A stretch of 64,000 bases of DNA from Olavius algarvensis Delta 4 endosymbiont (lineage in GTDB: Bacteria; Desulfobacterota; Desulfobacteria; Desulfobacterales; CAJINA01). The notes beneath the pieces were generated by a model that made no database searches, was not told the origin of the DNA, and worked only from the letters and a program-made list of their open reading frames with translations. The stretch covers positions 1 through 64,000 of the forward strand of contig CAJINA010000282.1 of assembly GCA_905176665.1 (NCBI GenBank), read 5' to 3'. Position numbers and translations under genes: made by a program. Numbering within the stretch: position 1 is the stretch's first letter; the number at the start of each line of letters is the position of its first letter. Shown one piece after another: positions 16,614 to 24,655 of this stretch.

Positions 16614-16738
16614 GTCTTTTAGCCCAAACTCGGCGTTGGGCGCTCGGCTCAAGTCCTCGAAATACTGAAGTATTCCTCCAGGTTGAACCTCGCGGCCGCC
16701 TTGATTTTGAACCAAAATCCAATTTTTGAGATGACTTC
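16597..16738. repeat. Dispersed MITE-like repeat, copy B
   Basis: A 142-bp element with ~14-bp terminal inverted repeats: GAAGCCATCTCAAA on the left and the inverse of GAAGTCATCTCAAA on the right. The interior (CGGCGTTGGGCGCTCGG, CTCGCGGCCGCCTTGATTTTG) recurs in the copy at 53974-54192 in opposite orientation. It separates two convergent genes. The left terminus supplies the last codons and TAA of the PP-loop gene; the right terminus abuts the TAG of the GcvR-like gene. The pairing ends could also act as a bidirectional terminator. Confidence 0.75.
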
Positions 16739-17271
16739 TACTCCTTAAAGGCGATGTCCACGTTCAATTCCTCGCCTACAAGTGCCAGGCCGTCCTGGAC
16801 CTTGTCCATGTCCGTGCCCTGGGGCACCTGAATGTGGATGTCCATCAGGTACATCAGGGTACCGCTGTTGGGCTGCGCTTCAATATGGGACACCAGGTCC
16901 ACGATATTGAGCTGATTGTCGGCTAGAAATCGGCTGATCTTGTAAACAATGCCCGCCTTGTCGAGGCCTTCAACGTGGAGTGTATGTTCGGTAAAGGCGC
17001 CCGGAGTTGCGGTGACGGCCCCGCTGACGGGCCGGAGGAAGGCCGAGACCCCCTTTTCGCGTTCCAGATGCCGGCACTCCTTGAACAGGTGATCTTCGAT
17101 ATCTTCGTTCGTACCGGTCGTAAAGAGCAGGATAAGGGTAAACTCATCGGCCAGCAGGGTCATGGTCGAATCTTCGAGATTGCAACCATTTTCATACAAT
17201 ACCTGGGTAACATCAGCGACGATACCCGGCCGGTCCTTGCCGAAAGCGGTCATGATATAGCTTGTGCCCAT
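16738..17271 (-). CDS. gcvR: GcvR-like ACT-domain regulatory protein
   Basis: 177 residues with two ACT domains: residues ~1-80 (MGTSYIMTAFGKDRPGIVAD, NGCNLEDSTMTLL) and ~90-175 (LHVEGLDKAGIVYKISRFLA). Length and layout match the glycine-cleavage-system repressor family, which in E. coli binds glycine and antagonises GcvA. No gcv genes are in the window, so the regulated partner is unknown. It is transcribed leftward, downstream of the cache-HAMP gene but separated from it by a hairpin with a T-rich tail, so it may have its own promoter. Confidence 0.75.
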   Translation of the reverse strand: MGTSYIMTAFGKDRPGIVADVTQVLYENGCNLEDSTMTLLADEFTLILLFTTGTNEDIEDHLFKECRHLEREKGVSAFLRPVSGAVTATPGAFTEHTLHVEGLDKAGIVYKISRFLADNQLNIVDLVSHIEAQPNSGTLMYLMDIHIQVPQGTDMDKVQDGLALVGEELNVDIAFKE

Positions 17272-17276
17272 TTAAT

Positions 17277-17326
17277 ATTCCTTTCAAAATAACTCGAGAC
17301 CTGTGAAGTCCATCAGAGGTCTCGAG
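17277..17326 (-). terminator. Hairpin terminator between the cache-HAMP and gcvR-like genes
   Basis: CTCGAGACCT (17293-17302) and AGGTCTCGAG (17317-17326) form a perfect 10-bp stem with a 14-base loop. Read leftward it is followed by TTATTTT, resembling an intrinsic terminator for the upstream minus-strand gene. The T-tract runs directly into the gcvR-like ribosome site, so it could instead act as an attenuator for that gene. Confidence 0.5.
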
Positions 17327-17383
17327 GCGCTACGGGTAATAGCGGTGTGCTCAAGGCGATCGATATAGGCGTTGCGTTATCTT

Positions 17384-18283
17384 CTACTTTCTGCGCTTCA
17401 GCGCAATAATCATGCTCAGGCGCAGCCGATCGAGCGTTTCCTGGAGTTTGCCGATTTCATCCTTGCGCGTTACCCTGATCTCGTCCTTCAGGTTTTTACC
17501 GCTGGCCAGGCTGGTGGCCGCGATGGTCAGTTTGTTTAGGGGTGCCAGGGAGCGGTTGACCGAAATGAAGGTCAGAACCAGAGAGAGGACCAGGATGCCC
17601 GACATCATGGTGACCAGGGTCGTCATCAGTCTCTTTTTGGCTTGGTCAATCTCAACCATTGAAAGCCCGATCCGAAAACCGCCCCAGTGTTTACCTTTGA
17701 CAAAAATAGGTGAAGATACATCCCACATGACTTCGCCGGTATCACGGTAGTACACCTGCTGCAGGCCCTTCTCGGTGTTCTGGGCCGCCTTGAGGCCCAC
17801 CGGGTCGTTGAATACCCGTTTGGTCCGGTTACCGACCCGGTCTACCTGCGGATTGCCGGTGATCGGTTTCTGGAAGCGGGCATTGTGGGTGGGCAGATAG
17901 CCATTTTTATCGACGGCTACAGCAAAAATGATACTGTTATCCAGCAGGAATTCATCCTGAAGACCGAGTATGGCTTTATCAAGGTAGAAATCGTACTTGG
18001 TGTGATACTTGGGAGGTTCGAAGTTGCCGATCAGCTCATACTCTGTGTCGAAAGCATCCTTGACGGAAAAGACGCCGTTGTCGATGGCCTCCTCCATGAT
18101 CTGCCCGATCATCTTGGCCCCGACGATCGATTGAATCTTGCCCCTGTTCAGCAATTCCTTTTCCAGACTCTGGCTCTGCTGGGTAACGAGAAAATACGTT
18201 CCCGCCGACATTACAATGAGAATGAAAAAGTTAACGATCAATGATACTTTGACACCAATTTTACCCGTAATGAAATTAAACAT
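17384..18283 (-). CDS. Membrane cache-domain sensor with HAMP but no output domain
   Basis: A 299-residue inner-membrane protein. A first membrane segment lies at ~12-33; an extracytoplasmic domain (~35-215) carries VAVDKNGYLPTHN, NRTKRVFND and MWDVSSPIFVKGKHWGGFRIG, a signature of cache-type sensory domains in chemoreceptors and kinases. A second segment lies at ~220-243 and a HAMP linker at ~245-295. The protein then stops: no kinase, cyclase or methyl-accepting domain follows. It could signal through a partner or regulate by dimerisation. It is 83 bases downstream of an exported paralogue of the same sensory domain and is probably co-transcribed with it. Confidence 0.75.
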   Translation of the reverse strand: MFNFITGKIGVKVSLIVNFFILIVMSAGTYFLVTQQSQSLEKELLNRGKIQSIVGAKMIGQIMEEAIDNGVFSVKDAFDTEYELIGNFEPPKYHTKYDFYLDKAILGLQDEFLLDNSIIFAVAVDKNGYLPTHNARFQKPITGNPQVDRVGNRTKRVFNDPVGLKAAQNTEKGLQQVYYRDTGEVMWDVSSPIFVKGKHWGGFRIGLSMVEIDQAKKRLMTTLVTMMSGILVLSLVLTFISVNRSLAPLNKLTIAATSLASGKNLKDEIRVTRKDEIGKLQETLDRLRLSMIIALKRRK

Positions 18284-18366
18284 TTTTGTATCCTCTCTCT
18301 ACTAAATATCAGGCTACGCCATTTAGATCATCGCAGTGCTAGCGCTGGTGATGCTGCCGTTTCCAA

Positions 18367-18960
18367 TCAGCGTTTGTATCCGATGCGCAGGGCGCCCCAA
18401 TGTTTATCCTGAATACTAATCGGCACGGACAGGTCAGCCAGTTGCTCGCCGGTATCCCGGCTGTATTTCTGCAACAGGTAAGGCTTTTTGTTCCTGGCCG
18501 CCGCCAGACCAGTCCGGTCGTTGAACAAGCGTTTGGTTCGATTGTTTTTGGTATTAAAATCTTGGTCATCGGTCAAGGGCCGCGAGTATCTGGTGTTGTG
18601 GGTCGGCAGATACCCGTTACGATCCACGGCAACGACAAACAACATCCGTTTGTCTTTTTCCAGGTATTTATCCAGGATGATACGGAGGACCTCATCGGTT
18701 AATCTATCATACGCGGTTTTGAATTTCTGGGGATTGGTGTTCGGAATTGGAATGTAGAAGGTATCGAATATCTGGGCCATGCTCAGGCGGCCGCTGGAAA
18801 TGAGCTTTTCCATTTCGTTTTGGACCTCGGCCCGACAGTTTTCCGCCAGTGTTCTAACTTGGAGATCGAAGCCGGTAAGGGGCTCCTGCGCCTGCAAGGA
18901 GGGTACCCAGAGCAGCAGTAACAGGAACAAGAAACTTAAGCGCCTCACATTGGAAATCAT
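18367..18960 (-). CDS. Exported cache-domain protein, paralogue of the adjacent sensor
   Basis: About 197 residues from the ATG at 18960. The N-terminus (SFLFLLLLLWVPSLQAQ) is a signal peptide with cleavage near QAQ. The rest is one sensory domain sharing AVDRNGYLPTHNTRYS, NRTKRLFNDRTGLAAARN and DKHWGALRIGYKR with the membrane protein encoded just downstream. There is no transmembrane anchor or cytoplasmic part, so it should be periplasmic. It may bind the same ligand and present it to the membrane copy, or act as a decoy; both are inference. An upstream ATG at 18999 adds 13 basic residues. Confidence 0.7.
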   Translation of the reverse strand: MISNVRRLSFLFLLLLLWVPSLQAQEPLTGFDLQVRTLAENCRAEVQNEMEKLISSGRLSMAQIFDTFYIPIPNTNPQKFKTAYDRLTDEVLRIILDKYLEKDKRMLFVVAVDRNGYLPTHNTRYSRPLTDDQDFNTKNNRTKRLFNDRTGLAAARNKKPYLLQKYSRDTGEQLADLSVPISIQDKHWGALRIGYKR

Positions 18961-19032
18961 CGCAGCATTCAATTTGATTCTCCTTCGTTTTTGTTCCAAG
19001 GTATAGACAATTGGAAGCGGTCGGAACAGGTG

Positions 19033-19497
19033 TTACTCTCCTATCATTTTGATCTCTTCCAGCATCGCCGTGCTGAACTCGTTCTTCTGCTTCTCCCCCG
19101 GCATCTGGTTGGCGATATTATAGACAAAATCGCCGATTCTGGCGCGGGGAATCTTGCTAATATTCAGGCTCATCTGTTCGGCGGTTTCTTCAATCAGGAC
19201 TTCTCCCAGGGGGCCTGTCAACGAAACCAATAGTTCCCGCAACCGCGTCATGAAGGCTTCGCCCACATAAGAGCCGGCCGGGGCAACTTGGACTTGCTCA
19301 ATGAGTTTCAGTTTGACCAGTTTCATCAAACTTTCTTTAAAGGCTGAAGGCGACATGGCTACCTCGCCGGCTATCTGGCGAATGGTCTTATCCTCATCAA
19401 TGGCCATCAAGAGTTTTAGCATGTCGGAATCAAAAGTGATTTCATTGGTGGAAGCCAGATTTGTCTTCCTGAAATGCATATCAAGCAGATTAGCCAT
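19033..19497 (-). CDS. Winged-helix-like small protein of unknown function
   Basis: About 154 residues from MANLLDMHF at 19497 (a longer frame begins at 19545). Residues ~25-75 (LLMAIDEDKTIRQIAGEV, then LVKLKLIEQV) look like the winged-helix unit found beside Roadblock/DUF4388-type signalling proteins. The C-terminal half (ISKIPRARIGDFVYNIANQM) is a conserved-looking helical module I cannot name. It is the first gene of a leftward set with the two cache-domain proteins (36-40 base spacing). A role in transcription or protein-protein signalling with them is inference. Confidence 0.6.
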   Translation of the reverse strand: MANLLDMHFRKTNLASTNEITFDSDMLKLLMAIDEDKTIRQIAGEVAMSPSAFKESLMKLVKLKLIEQVQVAPAGSYVGEAFMTRLRELLVSLTGPLGEVLIEETAEQMSLNISKIPRARIGDFVYNIANQMPGEKQKNEFSTAMLEEIKMIGE

Positions 19498-20481
19498 TAT
19501 CTCATTTCCTCGCTGTCGCCGCAAAGTGTAACCAGGTTGGGGCACCTGCTCGCAGAAGGGGCACTCGCCGTTCCGTTTCAGCGCTACTGGTCTGTGTATG
19601 CAGGTAAAATTGCCGGCTGTGATGCTTCATCTGGCAGTCTAGTGATTGAGATGGCCAGCGAAACCAGCGGGGCGGCTATTGGGAGGTGGCCGCCGGCGTT
19701 ACAACCGGAGTTCTGATCCTTTGCGTCTATACTTGCAGGGGCTAACGATAATTAAATCTTCGCCGTGTCCTGTCTATCCCATTTCAGGGGTGTATCCGGT
19801 CTTTGAGGAAGAGCGTCTGCTTTTGGAAAAATGAATGGACGAAAAGCAATTTCGTGAATGGCAATCGAATGATCCGGATATTGTGGCGGTGGTACCTGTC
19901 CAAAAGCAAAACTCATCCGTTTACTGGTTGTTACTGCCTGATTACTGGAAAAAGCTATTTTTGTCAATATGTTATTTCCGCCCAAGCTGTCGATAATTGG
20001 TCAAAAATAGAGATTTAGAGAATGATCTTGATCATGATGAATATTGGTCGCGGAACAATATCCACAAAAGAATTTGGATGGTTCCGGGACTTGTTGGTAA
20101 CTGTGGACCGGCGGAGTGGATCATGTTGAAGGGGGTTGTTCACCACTTTGATGGAGACCGTCTTTACGGACAGGAGACGGAAAAACCGCGATGCGGCATC
20201 CCGACCTGACCGCATGGTCGATTCCAACCATTTGACAGGGACTCCAAATTTGACATCCATCCTTAATCATTGATAATATTAAAAAGTTTACTAAAATTCG
20301 AATCCAGGTGCCGGTAAGGTTAACACCATACCGGATGCCGTCCGGGGCCTTTACTACCTGATATCGCTCCACTAATTATGCCGCCGGGCGCCTGTGTTTC
20401 GGTTGCAAACCAAAAGTAACTGATTATATTTGTTTGATATTCGATTTGAGCCGGGGTTTCGATGCCCGAGCGAGGCGCGCG
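19498..20481. other. Long gap without a convincing gene
   Basis: Nearly 1 kb between divergent genes. Short ORFs on both strands have no recognisable domains and no good ribosome sites. The interval must hold promoters for the leftward winged-helix/cache operon and the rightward FapA-like gene, but I see no strong -35/-10 pair. It may contain decayed coding sequence or a regulatory RNA; nothing specific can be supported. Confidence 0.5.
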
Positions 20482-23400
20482 ATGCGTTCAGATACCGAAA
20501 TTCAAAATCTGATAAAAGCGATCGATTCACTGGAAAACCAGCTTCTGGTGGTGTCCCCTGACCTGGAAATCCTGGCCGCCAATGCAGCGGCCCGCATGGC
20601 GATCGGCGAAGATTGTATCGGCCGGAAATGCTTTGATATATTCTGCAAGGAAGGCGCGCCCTGCGGTGGCTGCCACATACAGAAAGTACTTCAGGAGAGT
20701 TCCCACAGGTCGGCGAACAAATCAAAAGCAGCCAACCAACGGCTGGCCCTGTCATGCGGTCAGGTCACTCCGATTATCAACGAAGGGAAAATGGAAGCGG
20801 CTGTCTGTATCGATATTCAGCCACACCAACCAGCGGAGACATCCGGCAACTGGCACCTGGCGAACGCTTTTCTCAAAACCCTTATCCACAGTTCCCCGGA
20901 CGCGGTTATTGTAACCAGCCCGCAAGGCGACGTTCTCCTTATCAATGAGGCCGCGCGTAAATTGTCCGGTTACACCGCGAAGGAAATCTATGGTGACATC
21001 AACATCACGGATGTTTATCCAGGTGAGAAGGCCTATGATGTGATGGCGCGCCTCCGGAGTGAACATTACGGCGGGCGGGGAAAACTGAAAGCCTACCACG
21101 TAGATGTCCTCAACAAACAGGGGCAGAAAATTCCGATCCGCCTGGATGCTGCAATTGTCTACGACGGAGACAAAGAGATCGCCACCCTGGGATACTTTAG
21201 AGATCTGCGCCATCAATCCGGTAAACCGACCGATCCCCGGATAGACGATCTGAAACCGGATCCGGCTAAGGAAGGTTCGAACCTGGAAAACATTGCTTCC
21301 AGTGTTGCCCGCCGCCTAAACCTTTATAACAGACAGTTCGGCCAAACCGCAGTCAAGATCGGGCTGATCGACAGCCAGCAACTCGATAAAGCGCTGGCCC
21401 ATCAGCAGCAATTGAATGCCAAGACCCAGGTGGCTGTGCCCCTGGGCAGGGTACTGGTAAAACTGGCCTACATTAGCGAGGAGCAGCGAGCCGCTATTCT
21501 GGCGGTCAAGGCGCTGTCTGAAGAAGACCGTCCTGCCGGCGAAGAGGGGACTCTGGCGGATGAAGCCGTTAAACTTGCCAAGGAACTGGAGATCTATAAC
21601 CAGCGATTTGGATTTCTGGCTCTGAAATTAGGATTCATTTCAGAGGAGCAACTGGCTCGATCTCTACAGATGCAAAAACAGGCTGTTGATAAAACCAAGA
21701 TCGCCATTCCCCTGGGGCGGGTAATGGAACAACTGGAATACATCACCGACGAACAGCGGGCCGCAGTGCTGGCATTACAGGCGCTCGGTGAAGATGCGCA
21801 GACCGAGGACAATGCCGCCGAACTAGCCGCAGGGGAAGCTGATCCTGATATGGAGGAACCCGGACCGGAAGGGGAGACGGCTGAACCGGAAGCGATGGAG
21901 ACCGAGCAGGAGTGGGCGTCAACCGAACAGGAAGCCCCAGAGATCGAAGCGGAGGCCGAGAAGACCGAACCGGAGGCCGAGAAGACCGAACCGGAAGTCG
22001 AGAAGACCGAACCGGAAGCCGAGGAGACCGAACCGGAAGCCGAGGAGACCGAACCGGAAGCCGAGGAGATCGAACCGGAAGCCGAGGAGATCGAACCGGA
22101 AGCCGAGGAGATCGAACCGGAAGCCGAGAAGACCGAACCGGAAGCCGGGGAGACCGAACCGGAAGCCGGGGAGACCGAACCGGAAGCCGGGGAGACCGAA
22201 CCGGAAGCCGAGGAAACTGAACCGGCGGCAGCGGCCGCAGAATCGGGTGAAGACGTAAACTCGGCCGAAGCTCTGGAAAAAGAGGCGGACGAACTCGAAA
22301 GTAGGATTCGGGCGTATTTTTCGGTCGACATCAGCGCAGACAAATTGACGGCTCGCCTCATGCCCAAATCCCGGGATCGGGAAGGGGTTGTTTTCGCGGA
22401 TCTCATGGACCTGATCGAAGCGGAAGGTGTCCGCCAGGGGCTCATCGAAGAGGACACCCTGCGGGCGTTCTTCGCTGATGAGTCGGAAGAGACAGAGCCG
22501 CTGGTCATTGCCCGGGGCTATCCAGCGGGAGAAGGTAAAGACCCGGAGATTGCATACCATTTTGAAACCGATTACCTGCAGGCCGGTAAAATGTTGGAGG
22601 ACGGAACCATTGACTGGAAGGATCGCGGAGAGATTCCCCAGGTTGATGAGGGTGATCTGCTGGCTGAGATCATACCCGGCGTCTACGGCGCGGTGGGTAT
22701 GGACGTGCTGGGCAACGAGATCCCGGCCGACCCGATTGCCAAGGTGAACCTGGCGGCCGGCAAAGGGGTGAAAAAGTCAAGCAACGGCAATCGTTACGTT
22801 GCCAGCTCCAAGGGCACGCCGAACCTGTCCGACGACCAGACCCTGACGGTCTCACCGATTCTACAGATAGAAGGCGACGTAGGTATTGAAACGGGACATA
22901 TCGAATTTGACGGGCATATCGAGATAGAGGGCACCGTGCAGAGTGGTTATCAAGTCAGGGGCACCAGCCTGCGCGCCCAGGGCATGCACAATGCCGAAAT
23001 CTTCATTCGCGGGGATGTCGTAGTTACCGGCGGCATCTTCGACTCGGTCATAAAATGCCAGGGCAATGTAAAGGCTGTGCACATTCACAAGTCTGCGATT
23101 GATGCCGGTGGTGATCTAACCATCGACAAGGAGATCATTGATTCTACGGTCGAATTGCAAGGGACTTGCCAGGCGGACTACGGTACGATCATCTCATCAA
23201 AAATTGCCGCCCGTAACGGTATTCTCGCCCAGAACATTGGTACCGCCATGTCGAAACCTTCCCATCTGGATGTTGGGGTTGATCACAAATTACGCCGTGA
23301 ACTGTCTGGACTCAAGAAAATGTTTGCCAAGTCCGAACGCAAGAAAAAGGAAATTGTGCCCAAGATCAAAGCCTTGCGGGTCGAGTCGGACCAGATTAAC

Positions 23401-23880
23401 GGCGAACTGGGGGAGGTGGCTCAAAAACAGGACCAGATCATGGTGCAACTGCGCCAACTTCAGGATAAGTTCTCCGCGCAGGAAACGCTCGATGAAACCG
23501 TGCAATCAGAATACGAGAAGGCTGTGGCCGAACTCGAAACCCGGCGTAGCCAGATAGATGACCATGTGGAAGAATTGATGGAGAAAGATGGCGAGTTAGA
23601 AAAGGTCATCGGCGCGCTGGAAGAGCAAGAGACGGAGATCACCGAAGAACAGGCGGAGCTGGAAGAACGCATGGAAGTGCTGCGGCAAAAGCGCGATACC
23701 GAAAAAGGCAAACCCGTCGTAAAGGTCACCGGTGATCTGTTTGTCGGTAACAAAATTAAGGGCCCCAAATCCAAGATTACTATCGAAGAAAATTGCCGAC
23801 ACGTGAATATCTTTGAAACCGATAAGGCGGATGATGGCCAGTTTGCCCGGTGGCATATGAAAATCAGTCCTCTGCGTTGA
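20482..23880 (+). CDS. PAS-containing FapA/DUF342 protein with acidic heptapeptide repeats
   Basis: About 1132 residues. A PAS-like domain (~1-110) has a Cys-rich motif (CFDIFCKEGAPCGGC); a second PAS (~125-245) reads DAVIVTSPQGDVLLINEAA. Two related helical modules (~275-360, ~365-450) share PLGRVL/PLGRVM and EEQRAAILA/DEQRAAVLA, resembling type-II/IV secretion ATPase N-terminal units. Thirteen EAEKTEP-type repeats fill ~491-581. A DUF342/FapA domain follows (~595-910) with a right-handed beta-helix (IEFDGHIEIEGTV) and a coiled coil (~915-1070). FapA-type proteins are linked to polar or cell-surface organisation and sporulation-like regulation; the role here is unknown. Start chosen at the ATG at 20482 after AGG; a frame from 20434 adds 16 residues. 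Confidence 0.8.
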   Translation: MRSDTEIQNLIKAIDSLENQLLVVSPDLEILAANAAARMAIGEDCIGRKCFDIFCKEGAPCGGCHIQKVLQESSHRSANKSKAANQRLALSCGQVTPIINEGKMEAAVCIDIQPHQPAETSGNWHLANAFLKTLIHSSPDAVIVTSPQGDVLLINEAARKLSGYTAKEIYGDINITDVYPGEKAYDVMARLRSEHYGGRGKLKAYHVDVLNKQGQKIPIRLDAAIVYDGDKEIATLGYFRDLRHQSGKPTDPRIDDLKPDPAKEGSNLENIASSVARRLNLYNRQFGQTAVKIGLIDSQQLDKALAHQQQLNAKTQVAVPLGRVLVKLAYISEEQRAAILAVKALSEEDRPAGEEGTLADEAVKLAKELEIYNQRFGFLALKLGFISEEQLARSLQMQKQAVDKTKIAIPLGRVMEQLEYITDEQRAAVLALQALGEDAQTEDNAAELAAGEADPDMEEPGPEGETAEPEAMETEQEWASTEQEAPEIEAEAEKTEPEAEKTEPEVEKTEPEAEETEPEAEETEPEAEEIEPEAEEIEPEAEEIEPEAEKTEPEAGETEPEAGETEPEAGETEPEAEETEPAAAAAESGEDVNSAEALEKEADELESRIRAYFSVDISADKLTARLMPKSRDREGVVFADLMDLIEAEGVRQGLIEEDTLRAFFADESEETEPLVIARGYPAGEGKDPEIAYHFETDYLQAGKMLEDGTIDWKDRGEIPQVDEGDLLAEIIPGVYGAVGMDVLGNEIPADPIAKVNLAAGKGVKKSSNGNRYVASSKGTPNLSDDQTLTVSPILQIEGDVGIETGHIEFDGHIEIEGTVQSGYQVRGTSLRAQGMHNAEIFIRGDVVVTGGIFDSVIKCQGNVKAVHIHKSAIDAGGDLTIDKEIIDSTVELQGTCQADYGTIISSKIAARNGILAQNIGTAMSKPSHLDVGVDHKLRRELSGLKKMFAKSERKKKEIVPKIKALRVESDQINGELGEVAQKQDQIMVQLRQLQDKFSAQETLDETVQSEYEKAVAELETRRSQIDDHVEELMEKDGELEKVIGALEEQETEITEEQAELEERMEVLRQKRDTEKGKPVVKVTGDLFVGNKIKGPKSKITIEENCRHVNIFETDKADDGQFARWHMKISPLR
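21952..22224 (+). repeat. 21-bp in-frame tandem repeat (13 units)
   Basis: Thirteen consecutive 21-base units encode E-A/V-E/G-K/E-T/I-E-P inside the FapA-like gene, spanning 273 bp. Variants are clustered (EAEKTEP, then EAEETEP, EAEEIEP, EAGETEP), as expected from unit-by-unit expansion. The product is a strongly acidic, proline-spaced linker. The repeat also creates long open frames on other strands that should not be annotated. Confidence 0.95.
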
Positions 23881-24025
23881 TGCTCTGCGGCCAAGGCCCC
23901 GCGGAGCCCCGTGTTGATAGCCGGTGGCTGGATTCCCGGCAGCCGGGTTGACACAATCCCGCCTGTTTTCTATACTTTCGTCAATCCTGTTTTTCATATC
24001 CGCAACCCATACAGGGATAAAATCA

Positions 24026-24655
24026 GTGGAGCCACAATCCATCGCGTGCCCCTCATGCGGGGCGACTCACACGACTTACAATCCGGGGGTCATTACCGTT
24101 GTTTGCGAATACTGCGGCAATGCCGTCTACTGGGACGCTGAAAAGATAAAAGATGCTGGCAAACAATCCATTTTACCGGAAGGATTCACAAGATTGTTTC
24201 GAGGCGCAACCGGGAAGCTCGAGAATCGGACTTTTGTGGTTATCGGGCGGGCGCGTTACAGTTTCGGCCGTGGGTTCTGGGATGAATGGTTCCTTGAGTT
24301 TAACGACGGCACCATCGGCTGGCTGACCGAGGACAACCATGAACTTGCCTTGCAGACGCGTACGACCTCAAAAAAGATACCGCCGCTCGAAAGCCTCACA
24401 CCTGGCAAAAAGTTTACCGTGCGCAAAATCGATTTTGTGGTGCAGGAAGTCGGTGAGGCCGAATGCATCGGGGTAGAGGGTGATCTGCCCATCGAAGTGC
24501 AAACTGGCGAGACCTATCGTTTTGTCGACGCCTCCAGTCCGGATGGTAAATACACTTTTGGGATTGAATATGACGCTGTGCCCCCGACCTTGTTCGTTGG
24601 GAAGTGGTTGAGCTATGCTACGCTTGCCTTAAATGACGAAGGACTCGATTGGTAA
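24026..24655 (+). CDS. DUF4178 protein with an N-terminal zinc ribbon
   Basis: About 209 residues. The N-terminal CPSCGATHTTYNPGVITVVC and following EYCG give a CX2C...CX2C zinc ribbon. The rest (~50-200) is a DUF4178-like beta domain (WDEWFLEFNDGTIGWLTEDN). The start is probably the GTG at 24026, preceded by AGGG; an ATG frame from 23924 adds 34 residues that look non-coding. It overlaps the next DUF4178 gene by ~20 bases. DUF4178 genes occur with DUF350 and spermidine-synthase-like genes, as here. The biochemical function is unknown. Confidence 0.75.
   Translation: MEPQSIACPSCGATHTTYNPGVITVVCEYCGNAVYWDAEKIKDAGKQSILPEGFTRLFRGATGKLENRTFVVIGRARYSFGRGFWDEWFLEFNDGTIGWLTEDNHELALQTRTTSKKIPPLESLTPGKKFTVRKIDFVVQEVGEAECIGVEGDLPIEVQTGETYRFVDASSPDGKYTFGIEYDAVPPTLFVGKWLSYATLALNDEGLDW

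Noticed and set aside
17277-17326. Glycine riboswitch ahead of the GcvR-like gene
   Set aside because: The sequence is a simple hairpin with a short T-tract; no conserved riboswitch core is visible in the short leader.
20015-20372. Minus-strand ORFs of 81-83 codons before the FapA-like gene
   Set aside because: No domain, no ribosome site and overlapping alternatives in other frames; too weak to report as genes.
21952-22224. CRISPR-like array
   Set aside because: Units are contiguous 21-base tandem repeats with no spacers and keep an open coding frame.
21594-22508. 304-codon Ser/Gly-rich minus-strand ORF over the FapA-like gene, and a 102-codon Arg/Gly/Asp repeat ORF on the plus strand (21912-22220)
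   Set aside because: Both arise from reading the 21-bp in-frame repeat in other frames; the E/P-repeat frame is continuous with PAS and DUF342 domains.
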